A stretch of 64,000 nucleotides of DNA from Vibrio atlanticus (GCF_024347315.1 NZ_AP025461.1:620001-684000), one strand, 5' to 3'. Shown: positions 17,875 to 27,122, counted from the stretch's first letter. Made by a program: numbers and translations. Notes: a model not told the origin generated them from the letters alone.

Positions 17875-18360
17875 TTAATCGTATCGACCGTAGTCGGTAA
17901 GCATTTTCTTAAGCATGCTATTAACGTCTTTGGTCTTTTTATTTCTTTTAGTTAGTTGGCTAAGAGAAGTCGGTTTTGGCGAGGTAACATTTTCACCATC
18001 TATTTCTTCGGTTTTATCTTTCATTTTCTGTACGGCAGGCAATAACATTCTAATTTCTTCATTATTGATATTGGTCAGAACCACAATATTTTCAGATTCA
18101 ACTTGGGTAATAGTTAATATGCCATGCTTAACGGATTCAACCTTTTCACCAATCATAATTGATTCAGGTGCGACAGAGCGATCGGTTAACTGACCTGTAC
18201 GTAATTTCGCCGCACTGATAGCGCGGATATTTCCGGTGTTTTCAAACGCGACAATAACGGTATAGGTATTATAATACTCAACTACTTTCACATAGCCGTG
18301 TCTATTTGTTTTGAATCTAGCTCCATTGTTCATGTCGTGCGGAGCTTCCATTTTCTTCAC
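17875..18360 (-). CDS. hypothetical protein with a phage-like small beta domain
   Basis: 161 residues from a GTG, with AGAGGA five to six bases upstream; an ATG lies 3 codons in. The N-terminal 55 residues (GARFKTNRHGYVKVVEYYNTY, then VIVAFENTGN and LRTGQLTDR) match the shape of a small domain seen in phage and homing-endonuclease-associated proteins. It may bind DNA, but this is inference. A second similar half (VESVKHGILTITQVESENIVVLTN) follows. The C-terminal tail is basic (KRNKKTKDVNSMLKKML). It is upstream of and co-oriented with the PTS operon, but separated by 284 bases. Function unknown. Confidence 0.55.
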   Translation of the reverse strand: MKKMEAPHDMNNGARFKTNRHGYVKVVEYYNTYTVIVAFENTGNIRAISAAKLRTGQLTDRSVAPESIMIGEKVESVKHGILTITQVESENIVVLTNINNEEIRMLLPAVQKMKDKTEEIDGENVTSPKPTSLSQLTKRNKKTKDVNSMLKKMLTDYGRYD

Positions 18361-18771
18361 GTGTTTCCTCTCTTAGTCTCAATGGCTGTTATATCTAATC
18401 AGCTCTTCTCGTTTTATAGATAATGAATGGGTGAGATAATACAAAGTATATACGCATCTAAACTTAAGATGAATCTTGAAGTCATAGTAAATGAGGGAGA
18501 ACACAGAAAAGTGGTAATAATTACACAGAATTAACCGAGAGGTTACGCAGCTCTCTACATAGGTTGAACATATCACATTCATTTCATGATCTTCATTTAC
18601 AACGCCTGCTGCTTAAAGTTTTATTGGGTAATTACTCAATAAAACCAACCTGATATGTGAGCCAATTTATATAAATAAGAATTGTATAAATTATTGATTT
18701 AATGAATGTTTACTGAGTAAGACAATTTTTGTTAGAACACCATCTTCAAAACAATAAGATAGGTAAATCTA

Positions 18772-19392
18772 ATGACAAAACTCGTCAGTTTGCTCCTTGC
18801 CACAATCACGCTAGGGCTTTCAGGTTGTGCAACAGTATTAACTCCAGAACAGAGTGCGCCACAATTGAGTGTCGTACCTCAAGAAAAAGCACTGACTATT
18901 GCAGTGATTGATAAACGCCCATACGTTTTAGACCAAGATAAAGAGCCAAAGTTTGAGGGCATTATCCGTAGTTCTCTCGGTATTCCTTATTCACACAACA
19001 CGGCGACACAACAGCCGATGTCTCAGTTTTTGACGGATAGACTTGTTGCGGGCTTAAAGAAGCAGCAAGTGACGGTGGACTCAGTCGAGACGACACCAAA
19101 CGAAGACATCACTAAAGTCGCTGAGCAGATGAAAGCGTTCGACAATAAATCGATGATGTTCGTCTTGAATGAATGGAAATATGATTTCCATGCGTTTACG
19201 GATAACTCTTGGTACAACGTAAATGTGATTATTTACGACGAAGTAGGTAAGAAACTGCTGAGCAAAAACTTCCAAGGCGAGAACGATGTGCCAGATGGTG
19301 GTGTGATCATTAATGAAATGCAGCTTATCTATAAACAACGTTTCGAAGAGATCTTCCAAGACGTCGAAGTGAAAAGTGCATTGCTTAATTAA
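18772..19392 (+). CDS. outer-membrane or periplasmic lipoprotein, YajG-like size
   Basis: 206 residues with a type II signal peptide and lipobox LSGC (cysteine 19). The mature part is mixed alpha/beta with TIAVIDKRPYVL near the start and DFHAFTDNSWYNVNVIIYDE in the middle. The latter resembles uncharacterised lipoproteins of the YajG/DUF-type group, but I am not certain of the family. Asp does not follow the cysteine (it is Ala), so transport to the outer membrane is likely. Own promoter and terminator. Confidence 0.65.
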   Translation: MTKLVSLLLATITLGLSGCATVLTPEQSAPQLSVVPQEKALTIAVIDKRPYVLDQDKEPKFEGIIRSSLGIPYSHNTATQQPMSQFLTDRLVAGLKKQQVTVDSVETTPNEDITKVAEQMKAFDNKSMMFVLNEWKYDFHAFTDNSWYNVNVIIYDEVGKKLLSKNFQGENDVPDGGVIINEMQLIYKQRFEEIFQDVEVKSALLN

Positions 19393-19420
19393 TTTTGCCC
19401 ATTTCGATAATATCCTTTAG

Positions 19421-19448
19421 AAAGCCACACTTTGTGGCTTTTTATTTT
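19421..19448 (+). terminator. rho-independent terminator of the lipoprotein gene
   Basis: Stem AAAGCCACA / TGTGGCTTT with a very short loop, then a T-rich tail. Confidence 0.8.
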
Positions 19449-19550
19449 AAACTTCCTGCCTCGACGTTCTTTTTGACTGATAAGTTAAAAATGACGATAA
19501 ACACTGCGTTTTGTTTAATCCTTGACCGCGCGATCGTTTGCGTTGAAAAA

Positions 19551-19566
19551 TGTGATGAAAGTCTCA
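19551..19566 (+). promoter_or_regulatory. candidate CRP site before the CNT transporter leader
   Basis: TGTGATGAAAGTCTCA matches the CRP consensus TGTGA-N6-TCACA with one mismatch. A TATACT hexamer at 19578-19583 could be the -10 element of the same promoter. CRP control of nucleoside uptake is known in enterobacteria. Confidence 0.45.
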
Positions 19567-19591
19567 CTTAACTGTTTATACTTCTTTTCCG

Positions 19592-19695
19592 GTTTTAAGC
19601 CGGTGCTTAGCCAATACAAGCCGTCACATGGATATGTGAATGACCCCACGGACCGGACCAGCTACGTTCCACTGCTTGTATAAGGTGATTTTTAC
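19592..19695 (+). ncRNA. structured 5' leader of the nucleoside transporter gene
   Basis: A GC-rich island in otherwise AT-rich DNA. It has a hairpin CCGG...CCGG near 19592-19606 and a long-range stem ATACAAGC / GCTTGTAT. That stem closes an internal hairpin CACAT-GGAT-ATGTG and an unpaired CCCCACGGACCGGACC region. The last stem strand abuts the Shine-Dalgarno of a short upstream ORF. I cannot match it to a named riboswitch class, so its regulatory role is inference. Confidence 0.45.
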
Positions 19696-19815
19696 ATGAA
19701 CAACTCGTTGTTACATTCGCTAACCCTGTTAGCTCCTTCATCGCGTAGCGTTTTGCTTGCGGTTCTTTGTCCTATTCCTTTGATGTCATTCGTTTGGCTC
19801 ATGTTCACTCTTTAA
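19696..19815 (+). CDS. 39-residue hydrophobic leader peptide (uORF)
   Basis: An ATG with a strong AAGGTGA eight bases upstream opens a 39-codon frame ending TAA 18 bases before the transporter ATG. The product is leucine-rich and hydrophobic (begins MNNSLLHSLTLLAPSS, later LLAVLCPIPLMSFVWLM). It has the hallmarks of a regulatory leader peptide or small membrane protein. Which one it is, and what it senses, are unknown. Confidence 0.5.
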   Translation: MNNSLLHSLTLLAPSSRSVLLAVLCPIPLMSFVWLMFTL

Positions 19816-19833
19816 GGATTACTAGGACACATT

Positions 19834-21042
19834 ATGAATATTCTATTTGGTTTTGTCGGTGTTCTTGCACTGATTGCTTGTGCGTACCTGCTATCTGAAA
19901 GTCGTTCTTCGATTAACTGGAAAACAGTCTCTCGTGCACTATTACTTCAAATCGGCTTCGCTGCTTTGGTGTTGTATTTCCCTTGGGGACAATTGGCGCT
20001 AACGAGCCTAAGTAATGGCGTTTCTAGCCTGCTTGGTTTTGCAGACGCTGGTATCGCATTCCTTTTCGGCGACCTTGCAACTGAAGGTTTCATTTTCGCG
20101 ATACGCGTACTTCCAATCATTATCTTCTTCAGTGCTCTGATTTCTGCACTTTACTACCTCGGCATCATGCAAAAAGTGATTCAAATCTTGGGTGGAGCGG
20201 TGCAAAAACTGCTGGGCACCAGTAAAGCTGAATCCTTGGTAGCGACAGGCAATATCTTCCTTTCTCAGGGTGAGTCTCCTCTTCTTATTCGTCCGTTTTT
20301 AAAGTCTATGACTCGTTCGGAATTGTTTGCTGTAATGGCAGGTGGTATGGCGTCGGTAGCGGGTAGTGTGCTTGGTGGTTATGCTGGTTTAGGTGTTGAA
20401 CTTAAATACCTTATCGCCGCAAGCTTCATGGCAGCTCCGGGTAGTCTGTTAATGGCGAAGATCATCGTTCCAGAGCGCAGTACACCAAGTGACTATGACC
20501 ATATCGAACTCGATAAAGCTGACCAAAGCAACGTGATCGATGCACTGGCAAGCGGCGCGATGAACGGTATGAAAGTCGCAGTAGCTGTCGGTACTATGTT
20601 GATTGCATTCGTGAGTGTGATTGCGATGGTGAACACTGGCCTAGAAAGCTTAGGTGAGACGTTCGGTTTTGCCGGTATTACGCTGCAAGCTATCTTTGGT
20701 TACCTGTTCTCACCACTAGCATGGCTGATCGGTATCCCGAGTGATGAAGTATTGATGGCGGGTTCTTACATTGGTCAGAAGATCGTAATGAACGAGTTTG
20801 TTGCTTTCATCGATTTCGTTGAGAACAAAGCGCTGTTATCTGAACATAGCCAAGTCATCGTCACTTTTGCTCTATGTGGTTTTGCTAACATTGGTTCTAT
20901 TGCTATTCAGCTGGGTTCAATCGGTGTTATGGCACCAGAGCGTCGTGCTGAAGTGGCAAACTTAGGCTTGAAAGCAGTCGCTGCTGGTACGCTTGCAAAC
21001 CTAATGAGTGCGTGTTTAGCGGGTATCTTCATCCTGCTTTAA
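19834..21042 (+). CDS. concentrative nucleoside transporter, NupC/CNT family
   Basis: 402 residues with the eight-helix CNT core. The substrate-loop motif reads SQGESPLLIRP (Q145, G146, E147, S148). The corresponding GQTEAP of the V. cholerae CNT structure shows that Gln and Glu contact the nucleobase and Thr is replaced here by Gly, which may shift base preference. MAGGMASVAGSVLGGY and the C-terminal FANIGSIAIQLGSIGVMAPERR are family hallmarks. It uses a cation gradient at the inner membrane. Preceded by a long leader with an upstream ORF. The exact nucleoside is not determined. Confidence 0.9.
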   Translation: MNILFGFVGVLALIACAYLLSESRSSINWKTVSRALLLQIGFAALVLYFPWGQLALTSLSNGVSSLLGFADAGIAFLFGDLATEGFIFAIRVLPIIIFFSALISALYYLGIMQKVIQILGGAVQKLLGTSKAESLVATGNIFLSQGESPLLIRPFLKSMTRSELFAVMAGGMASVAGSVLGGYAGLGVELKYLIAASFMAAPGSLLMAKIIVPERSTPSDYDHIELDKADQSNVIDALASGAMNGMKVAVAVGTMLIAFVSVIAMVNTGLESLGETFGFAGITLQAIFGYLFSPLAWLIGIPSDEVLMAGSYIGQKIVMNEFVAFIDFVENKALLSEHSQVIVTFALCGFANIGSIAIQLGSIGVMAPERRAEVANLGLKAVAAGTLANLMSACLAGIFILL

Positions 21043-21099
21043 GCGAGATTCAGTTCAAGCGCCTAAATTTAGTTAAAGCGCCTAAATTCAGTTGAAGCG
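21041..21099. repeat. 19-bp tandem repeat after the CNT gene
   Basis: Two full units AAGCGCCTAAATT(T/C)AGTT(A/G) follow a shorter degenerate unit (AAGCGAGATTCAGTTC) that starts in the stop-codon region of the transporter. Confidence 0.6.
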
Positions 21100-21146
21100 G
21101 GCACCTTTCTTGCAGATTTAACGTGAGAAGGGTGTCCGCTTTTTTG
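21096..21146 (+). terminator. rho-independent terminator of the CNT gene
   Basis: Stem AGCGGGCACC-TTTCT / AGAAGGGTGTCCGCT, then six T residues. The stem has one mismatch. Confidence 0.8.
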
Positions 21147-21264
21147 TGCCTGCTCGTTAAGTTGATTCAGATTTTGAACCACCACTTTTATTGCTATGCG
21201 GTGTATAAGGCTCACTCGGAAGAGTAATAGAGCAAGCCTGTTTTATCCGATATACTTGAATATC

Positions 21265-21364
21265 ATTAGGTTGCGATTAATAGCATTCGGCTTCAATTAA
21301 GAAAATCCGGTTTCTATTAAGAACACTCGGTTCCGAATAAGAATATTCCGTTCCGACTAAGAAT
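21265..21364. repeat. 20-bp degenerate tandem repeat, five copies
   Basis: Five consecutive 20-base units of consensus ATTCGGTTTCAATTAAGAAA start at 21265, 21285, 21305, 21325 and 21345. Copies differ at several positions, so the array is old or constrained. It ends 36 bases before the next start codon. Confidence 0.75.
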
Positions 21365-21400
21365 ACGGCAACCAAGCTCAAATTTATCAAGGGTTTCTCT

Positions 21401-21670
21401 ATGAACATGCGCGTTCTCATCGGTCTTATTGCTACCTTCATTGGCTTGTTTGCGATGGTTTATCTTATTGCTGGTGGTACTCAGTTTCCTATCTATCAGT
21501 GGCCGCAAGAAGCGTATCTCGGTTTGGTGTTTAGCGTAGTATGGGGCACTGGCGTCGCAGCATCGGTGGCTTATGTCTTTTCAGCTTTGGTGTTTGTGAC
21601 TGTCGCCGTGGTTTGTTATGCGATCGGTTATAAAATCGGTGGGCTCTTTTCTTCAAATTCTGACGTCTAA
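21401..21670 (+). CDS. small multi-pass membrane protein
   Basis: 89 residues with two to three hydrophobic segments (about 5-25, 38-58 and 60-85), so an inner-membrane protein. The ATG follows AAGGG at a usable distance. No family is recognised. It lies just downstream of the 20-bp tandem repeat, and 45 bases before a methyltransferase gene on the same strand, so the two may be cotranscribed. Confidence 0.6.
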   Translation: MNMRVLIGLIATFIGLFAMVYLIAGGTQFPIYQWPQEAYLGLVFSVVWGTGVAASVAYVFSALVFVTVAVVCYAIGYKIGGLFSSNSDV

Positions 21671-21715
21671 GTTTATTGAGGCGTACTTATGTTCATTGAA
21701 GTGAGATTTGTTTGA

Positions 21716-22327
21716 ATGCACTGGCTCGATCGTTGGAAAGTGTATCGCTATCATCGCAAACAGGCTAACCGCTCGAATGGCGATAAGGCTAAAGCTTTAG
21801 GGTGGACCAGCGAAGAGAGCCAATTATGTCGCTTTGAAGTGATTGCTCGTTCGGCTGACTTCGAAAAGAAGAGTATTTTAGATTTAGGTTGTGGCTATGG
21901 CGAGCTGTTTGAGCTGCTCGATAGCATCTATCGCATTCAATCTTACACCGGCGTTGACCAACACGCAGGCTTTTTAAAGAAGGCGAAGCAGAGCTATACA
22001 GAAGATCGTTGTCGGTTTTTGTCGGGTGATATGAGCCAAATGAGCCTTGAGGTACACGATGTAGTTATCGCCAGTGGCTCATTGAATTACATCTCTCGCG
22101 ACTCGGATTATCTGACTAACATGATTACTCGTATGTTTGGACTAGCGAATCAGACGGTGATTTTTAATCTGCTCAATTCAAGCCAATATCCTTCACGCAA
22201 TACCTTGATGAGTTATCACCCTCAAGGTGTCTATCGTTTCTGTAAAACACTCTGTGACGATGTCTCCTTGATAGAAGGATACGCAGAAGGGGATTTCACG
22301 ATAGTGATGAACAAAATCTGCCCCTGA
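21716..22327 (+). CDS. class I SAM-dependent methyltransferase
   Basis: 203 residues. Motif I of the Rossmann fold is ILDLGCGYGEL at about 54-64, with an acidic end of strand 2 (YTGVDQHAG) and a post-motif VVIASGSLNYI. This shows a SAM-binding methyltransferase in the cytosol. The acceptor is unknown. The basic N terminus (HWLDRWKVYRYHRKQ) may guide interaction with a nucleic acid or membrane. A strong terminator follows. Confidence 0.85.
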   Translation: MHWLDRWKVYRYHRKQANRSNGDKAKALGWTSEESQLCRFEVIARSADFEKKSILDLGCGYGELFELLDSIYRIQSYTGVDQHAGFLKKAKQSYTEDRCRFLSGDMSQMSLEVHDVVIASGSLNYISRDSDYLTNMITRMFGLANQTVIFNLLNSSQYPSRNTLMSYHPQGVYRFCKTLCDDVSLIEGYAEGDFTIVMNKICP

Positions 22328-22376
22328 ACTTAAACATAAGACTAAGCTTGAGTGAAGTGATTGTTTGATAAGAGTT

Positions 22377-22415
22377 AAAAAGCCGCAGACCTTGAGAGGT
22401 TTGCGGCTTTTTTTT
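22377..22415. terminator. bidirectional terminator
   Basis: Stem AAAAAGCCGCAGACCT / AGGTTTGCGGCTTTTT with a 4-base loop, flanked by A and T tracts, lies between the convergent methyltransferase and DUF3541-like genes. Confidence 0.85.
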
Positions 22416-22443
22416 GGATCCAAAATCAACTTAAGTATTACGG

Positions 22444-23652
22444 CTAGTGTTTCAGCGGTTGATTTTCAACTAGTCCGTAAGGGATGTTAGTAAAGACTTT
22501 TGGGTTACCTTCATAAGTCGGTGCTTCGTTCACTTGCTGCCAATCGAGTAGCATGATAGCGAGTACGTTGCGGTGCTCTCCATACTTGAGATCAAAATCA
22601 CCGGTGACCGAAGGGATCATGCCTTTTGTCTTATCGATAGATGCCTGGATTGCAAGCCTAGTTTTCTCTACAACCGGGTCATTCTCTAGACCGGCTAGTA
22701 AGAAAGTCAACCCAACCTCAGCAATCACATCCTCTTTAGCTCGTAGCAGGATTGTATCGATGTTTTCTCTGAAGTAATCGTAGACCCATTGGTGTTCTTG
22801 CTCGCTTACTTGGTGCTGGTAATACTCAGAATCTCCAAAGATCACATGTGTCATACCATAGATCTTATTGCCGTATTGCTGGCTTGAAAGCTTCTTGTCG
22901 TTATCGTCTGGGTAGGCTTTTTTGAAGGTATCGACAAATTCATCAACGACATCTTGTTCACCCAATTGGCGTAGCCAGTAAACTTGATTAGCGAGTTGGG
23001 CTGCCCACGCTTTCACCATATCTTCATTGGTCACGTATCGTGAAAAGTCATAACGACGAATAATCTCGCGCAGTTTGACATCGTTCTTGTGTTCTAAACC
23101 GTACTCATTGGCGCGCGCCATAGAGCCGAGAAGGTCAACACCAAGATATAGATATTCTGGCATGTGCTTGGTGATGTTGTAGCGTCGAACACTACGTTCA
23201 TCGCTGTCGCCAACATAGGAAGCAACACGCTTTTCTGAGTACAGTACGATTTGTTCCATGGTGTGAACATCATTCGACAGGCGGCTGAGCTTACTTGCTA
23301 CACGTGCCATGTCACTCCATACCGCGGCAGAATATTTGTCGTCTAATGTTTGTCGATACATACGCAAACCATAGTGACCCTCTTTGAATGCAGGCAGAGT
23401 GTAAAGTTGGCTTTCGTAGGTTGTGCGAATCAGATCGGCGGATTGTTTAAAAGATAGCTCTTGAGAGTCGAGAACACCAGCTTGTAATTGAATACTTGGT
23501 ACGCTTGTTGCTTGTATGTTAACAGGCTCTTGTATATTAACAGTCTGTTGTGTGTCAAAAGCCGTTAGCGTATCTGAAGTAGCTTGTGCGTGAACCGCAA
23601 CCGCAACTGAGATTGATAACAATGTGCACAGAGTTAGCGTTTTTAGCTTCAT
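22444..23652 (-). CDS. secreted/periplasmic protein, probably DUF3541 family
   Basis: 402 residues with a cleavable signal peptide (MKLKTLTLCTLLSISVAVAVHAQ). The mature part is largely alpha-helical and tryptophan/tyrosine-rich. Landmarks are MPEYLYLGVDLLGSMARANEYG, QLANQVYWLRQLGEQD and YGEHRNVLAIMLLDW. The length and motifs fit the uncharacterised DUF3541 proteins common in Vibrio, recalled from memory rather than searched. It may be a helical-toroid enzyme, but no catalytic residue can be named. Monocistronic. Confidence 0.6.
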   Translation of the reverse strand: MKLKTLTLCTLLSISVAVAVHAQATSDTLTAFDTQQTVNIQEPVNIQATSVPSIQLQAGVLDSQELSFKQSADLIRTTYESQLYTLPAFKEGHYGLRMYRQTLDDKYSAAVWSDMARVASKLSRLSNDVHTMEQIVLYSEKRVASYVGDSDERSVRRYNITKHMPEYLYLGVDLLGSMARANEYGLEHKNDVKLREIIRRYDFSRYVTNEDMVKAWAAQLANQVYWLRQLGEQDVVDEFVDTFKKAYPDDNDKKLSSQQYGNKIYGMTHVIFGDSEYYQHQVSEQEHQWVYDYFRENIDTILLRAKEDVIAEVGLTFLLAGLENDPVVEKTRLAIQASIDKTKGMIPSVTGDFDLKYGEHRNVLAIMLLDWQQVNEAPTYEGNPKVFTNIPYGLVENQPLKH

Positions 23653-23925
23653 GTTCGTAAGGTACCAAGCTGATTAATTGTGAATATAAAATAACACTCA
23701 TGAATCTTTCAATGTAAGGTTTTGGTCAATACATTGTAATCTTTAATAAGATTGATTCGATATTTGGTTCAGTAATCAATGTGTCTAATGGACTTTAAGT
23801 GATGAATGACTCAATAATGAAATGAGCACTAGGCTAAGTGTATGTATTTAAATAGCTTAACGGCATACTTAAAGAGTTAGTCTGATATGAGCAAATTTAA
23901 GAACAAAAAGGTTTAGGGGGTCTGA

Positions 23926-25281
23926 ATGCCAAGTGGTTCTAGCAAGCAATGGCCTGCCAAATTATTATCTTTACTGTTTTTTTTAGTGGTAATGAGTGCT
24001 ATCGAGTTTTTTCACTCTAAAGAGTTATCCTACCTGAAAGATGAATCCTACTCTGAGGCAAAAAAGCAGTTATCGATCATTCGTTCTCGAATAGAAGCCG
24101 CGATCGTGTCAGATATGTATATCCTCAATAATTTGTCTACTCTTGTGACGATAAATCCTGACGGCGATATGAAGAGTTGGAACAAGATCGCTGAGAATAT
24201 CATTCGAGATGGATTCCATATTCGTCTGATTGGTCTGGCTGAAGATGACATCCTAAATTTCGTATACCCAATGGAAGGCAATGAGCAGATTCTTGGTATA
24301 GATTATCGAGATCATCCAACCCAATGGGAGTCGGTTGAAATTGCCAGAAATATTGGCAACACCGTTATTGCTGGTCCTTTTGAGCTGTTTCAAGGTGGTC
24401 AAGCTATCATTACGCGAACTCCGATCTTTCGAGACCCGCCTTTTAACCAAGACTATTGGGGTGTATCCAGTGCCGTTATTAGTTTAGATGAGCTGTTTGA
24501 AGATGTCGGAATTGGGATACTCGAAAACAAGTATAAACTCGCGATTCGTGGTGCAAACAGTTCGGGTAAAGATGGCGCGGTCTTTTATGGCTCTCAGGAC
24601 GTATTTGATAATGCTTTTGTGACTGAACAGGTGAGCTTTCCATACGGTGGTTGGTACCTTGCTCTCTCTGGTAATGAGCATGTGTTGATGGATGTGCAGT
24701 GGTATCGAATTCAAGCAGTAAGGTTGGTGGGTTACACCATAATGTTAATGCTGGCGTTTGCCTTCTTTACTATTTATCGCCTGTACCGAATTGCAGATAG
24801 TCGCTCTATGCATGATGAACTCACCATGTTACCTAATCGTCGATACTTTATGTACAGCCTAAAGCAGGCGTTCAAAGTCACCCAAAAGCAGAGAGCAAGA
24901 ACCTTTGCTGTGGTAAATATCGATCTTGATGGCTTTAAAGCGATCAATGATACTTTTGGGCATGCGGCTGGCGATCAGGTACTTATTGAGTGTGCTAATC
25001 GCATTAAGAGCGAGTTACGTGGTTCAGGTATCGTTGCGAGAATCGGTGGTGATGAGTTCTTAGTTTTGTTACCACGTATTATTGATGATCAACATGTATC
25101 GTCGATTGTAGCTAAACTTCGAAGAGCGATATGTAGCACACCTGTTGTTTATGATACGCACTCGATTTATCTTCGAATTAGCGTTGGTTGGGTAATTCAT
25201 AACAATAACTACAGTGATGTCGATGCACTACTCAAAGCAGCCGATGAAAAAATGTACGAACAGAAACGACAAATTTTATAG
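23926..25281 (+). CDS. membrane diguanylate cyclase with a CHASE sensor
   Basis: 451 residues. TM1 is about 12-28, a periplasmic CHASE-like domain follows (FVYPMEGNEQILGIDYRDHP, then IARNIGNTVIAGPFELFQGGQAI), TM2 is about 268-286, and the GGDEF domain is C-terminal. The cyclase signature RIGGDEF is intact (GGDEF at 374-378), and the NIDLDGFKAINDTFGH substrate-site motif is present. No RxxD inhibitory site is clear upstream. It should make c-di-GMP in response to an extracellular ligand. AGGGGG lies upstream of the ATG. Monocistronic. Confidence 0.9.
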   Translation: MPSGSSKQWPAKLLSLLFFLVVMSAIEFFHSKELSYLKDESYSEAKKQLSIIRSRIEAAIVSDMYILNNLSTLVTINPDGDMKSWNKIAENIIRDGFHIRLIGLAEDDILNFVYPMEGNEQILGIDYRDHPTQWESVEIARNIGNTVIAGPFELFQGGQAIITRTPIFRDPPFNQDYWGVSSAVISLDELFEDVGIGILENKYKLAIRGANSSGKDGAVFYGSQDVFDNAFVTEQVSFPYGGWYLALSGNEHVLMDVQWYRIQAVRLVGYTIMLMLAFAFFTIYRLYRIADSRSMHDELTMLPNRRYFMYSLKQAFKVTQKQRARTFAVVNIDLDGFKAINDTFGHAAGDQVLIECANRIKSELRGSGIVARIGGDEFLVLLPRIIDDQHVSSIVAKLRRAICSTPVVYDTHSIYLRISVGWVIHNNNYSDVDALLKAADEKMYEQKRQIL

Positions 25282-25445
25282 GTTGGATTGGATCTGTTAT
25301 TAGAATTTAGTTGCTGAATGTGGGGAAAAGCCTCAGAATACCGCGCTTTGCTTCTTATCAATTCTATTGATGAGCGAAAGCTGTAGCAACGACTTCTTTC
25401 TGCGCGTTGCTCATACTAAATGTTATTCAACTGAGAAAATAATCT

Positions 25446-27017
25446 ATGAGTTTTACCTCCCTTGGCCTTTCTGAACCGATCCTTAAAGCTATTGAAGCAC
25501 AAGGTTACGATAAGCCATCACCAATCCAAGAGAAAGCCGTACCAGCTGTCCTAACGGGCAAAGATGTAATGGCCGCTGCTCAAACAGGTACAGGTAAAAC
25601 TGCTGGCTTCACGCTACCTATTCTTGAAATGTTATCAAAAGGCCCTCGCGTACGTCAGAACCAAGTTCGTGCACTAGTGCTAACACCTACCCGTGAACTT
25701 GCTGCGCAAGTGAATGGCAGCGTAGTTAAATACGGTATTAACTTACCGCTTACTTCTACGGTCGTGTTTGGTGGCGTGAAAATTAACCCTCAGATGCAAA
25801 AACTTCGTAAAGGTAGTGATGTGTTGGTGGCAACACCGGGTCGTCTACTTGACCTATACAACCAAAATGCAGTGCGTTTTGATCAGCTTGAGATTCTAGT
25901 ATTAGATGAAGCTGATCGCATGTTAGACATGGGTTTCATTCGCGACATCCGTAAGATCTTGGCTTTCCTACCTAAGAAGCGTCAGAACTTACTGTTTTCT
26001 GCAACGTTCTCTGATGATATTCGTAGCTTGGCTAAAGGCTTAGTAAATAACCCAGTTGAAATCTCGGTAAGCCCTGCAAACTCAACAGCACCAACTGTTG
26101 AACAAAGTATTTATCCAGTAGACAAAAAGAAAAAAGCGCCAATGCTAGCTAAGCTGATCAAAGATAATGATTGGCGACAAGTGTTGGTGTTCAGCAAAAC
26201 AAAACACGGTGCAAACAAGCTTGCTCGTTTCCTTGAAGAGCAAGACATCGCTTCTGCTCCTATCCATGGTAACAAGAGCCAAGGCGCGCGTACTAAAGCC
26301 TTAGAGAACTTTAAAACCGGTAAGGTACGAGTACTCGTAGCGACCGATATCGCTGCTCGTGGTATTGATATCCCACAACTTCCTCAAGTGGTTAACTTCG
26401 ACCTTCCAAACGTATCAGAAGATTACGTTCACCGTATTGGTCGTACTGGCCGTGCAGGTGAAGTGGGTAAAGCAATTTCATTGGTTTGTGCAGATGAAGT
26501 GGGTGAGCTATTTGGTATTGAACGCCTTATTCAACAAGTACTGGAGCGTCGTGAACTGGAAGGTTTTGCACCCGTAAACAAGTTACCAGAATCTCGCTTG
26601 GATTCGCGTCCGATTAAGCCTAAGAAACCGAAAAAGACACGCGAACACTCGGATGGCCAACGTTCTGGTGATAATGCTCGCGGCCATAAGCCAGCAGGCA
26701 AGAACAAGCGTCATGTAGCAGGTAATGGATCTGCTCCAAAGCGTAAGCCTAACTCAGGCAACAAAGCTTCAGACAGCAACTCTGCAGGTGCTGGTGATGA
26801 TAAGTCTTTAAGAAATAATGGCAGCAACTATAAGCGTGGCAATAAGCCTTCTACGAATAGTTCTGGCAAGCCAGGTGGTGCAGGTAAACCTAAAAAGTCT
26901 GGTTTCGGTGGAAGTAATGGTTCAAGCAAACCGTCTAACAAGTCAGCAGGTAACAAGCCTACAGGTAACAAACCTTCACCATCTAGAAGCCGTTCTAAGC
27001 CTGCATCTCAGAAATAG
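25446..27017 (+). CDS. rhlE: DEAD-box RNA helicase RhlE
   Basis: 523 residues. Full DEAD-box set: SPIQEKAV (Q motif), AAQTGTGKT (45-53), [24 protein letters not shown], and [10 protein letters not shown]. The core ends near residue 375. A tail of about 150 residues follows, very rich in Lys, Gly, Ser, Asn and Pro, a basic disordered RNA-binding extension longer than that of E. coli RhlE. The RhlE assignment comes from the [19 protein letters not shown] start and order. It remodels RNA in ribosome assembly or cold adaptation. A strong terminator follows. Confidence 0.9.
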   Translation: MSFTSLGLSEPILKAIEAQGYDKPSPIQEKAVPAVLTGKDVMAAAQTGTGKTAGFTLPILEMLSKGPRVRQNQVRALVLTPTRELAAQVNGSVVKYGINLPLTSTVVFGGVKINPQMQKLRKGSDVLVATPGRLLDLYNQNAVRFDQLEILVLDEADRMLDMGFIRDIRKILAFLPKKRQNLLFSATFSDDIRSLAKGLVNNPVEISVSPANSTAPTVEQSIYPVDKKKKAPMLAKLIKDNDWRQVLVFSKTKHGANKLARFLEEQDIASAPIHGNKSQGARTKALENFKTGKVRVLVATDIAARGIDIPQLPQVVNFDLPNVSEDYVHRIGRTGRAGEVGKAISLVCADEVGELFGIERLIQQVLERRELEGFAPVNKLPESRLDSRPIKPKKPKKTREHSDGQRSGDNARGHKPAGKNKRHVAGNGSAPKRKPNSGNKASDSNSAGAGDDKSLRNNGSNYKRGNKPSTNSSGKPGGAGKPKKSGFGGSNGSSKPSNKSAGNKPTGNKPSPSRSRSKPASQK

Positions 27018-27122
27018 TAGACAGAACGTTTATCAGGTAGCTTTACAAAGATTATGTAACGAGATCGCTTCGTAGGAGGGTTCTCGTTCATTGATGACTT
27101 CCTGCTATCGAACTCGAACAAG

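Noticed and set aside
18379..18582. 67-codon leftward reading frame
   Set aside because: AT-rich with a cysteine- and tyrosine-heavy composition and no ribosome-binding site; a chance frame in intergenic DNA.
19592..19695. known riboswitch class (purine, M-box, yybP-ykoY, guanidine)
   Set aside because: None of the conserved core motifs I remember for those classes is present; left unclassified.
21265..21364. CRISPR array
   Set aside because: The repeat units abut each other with no spacers and are degenerate.
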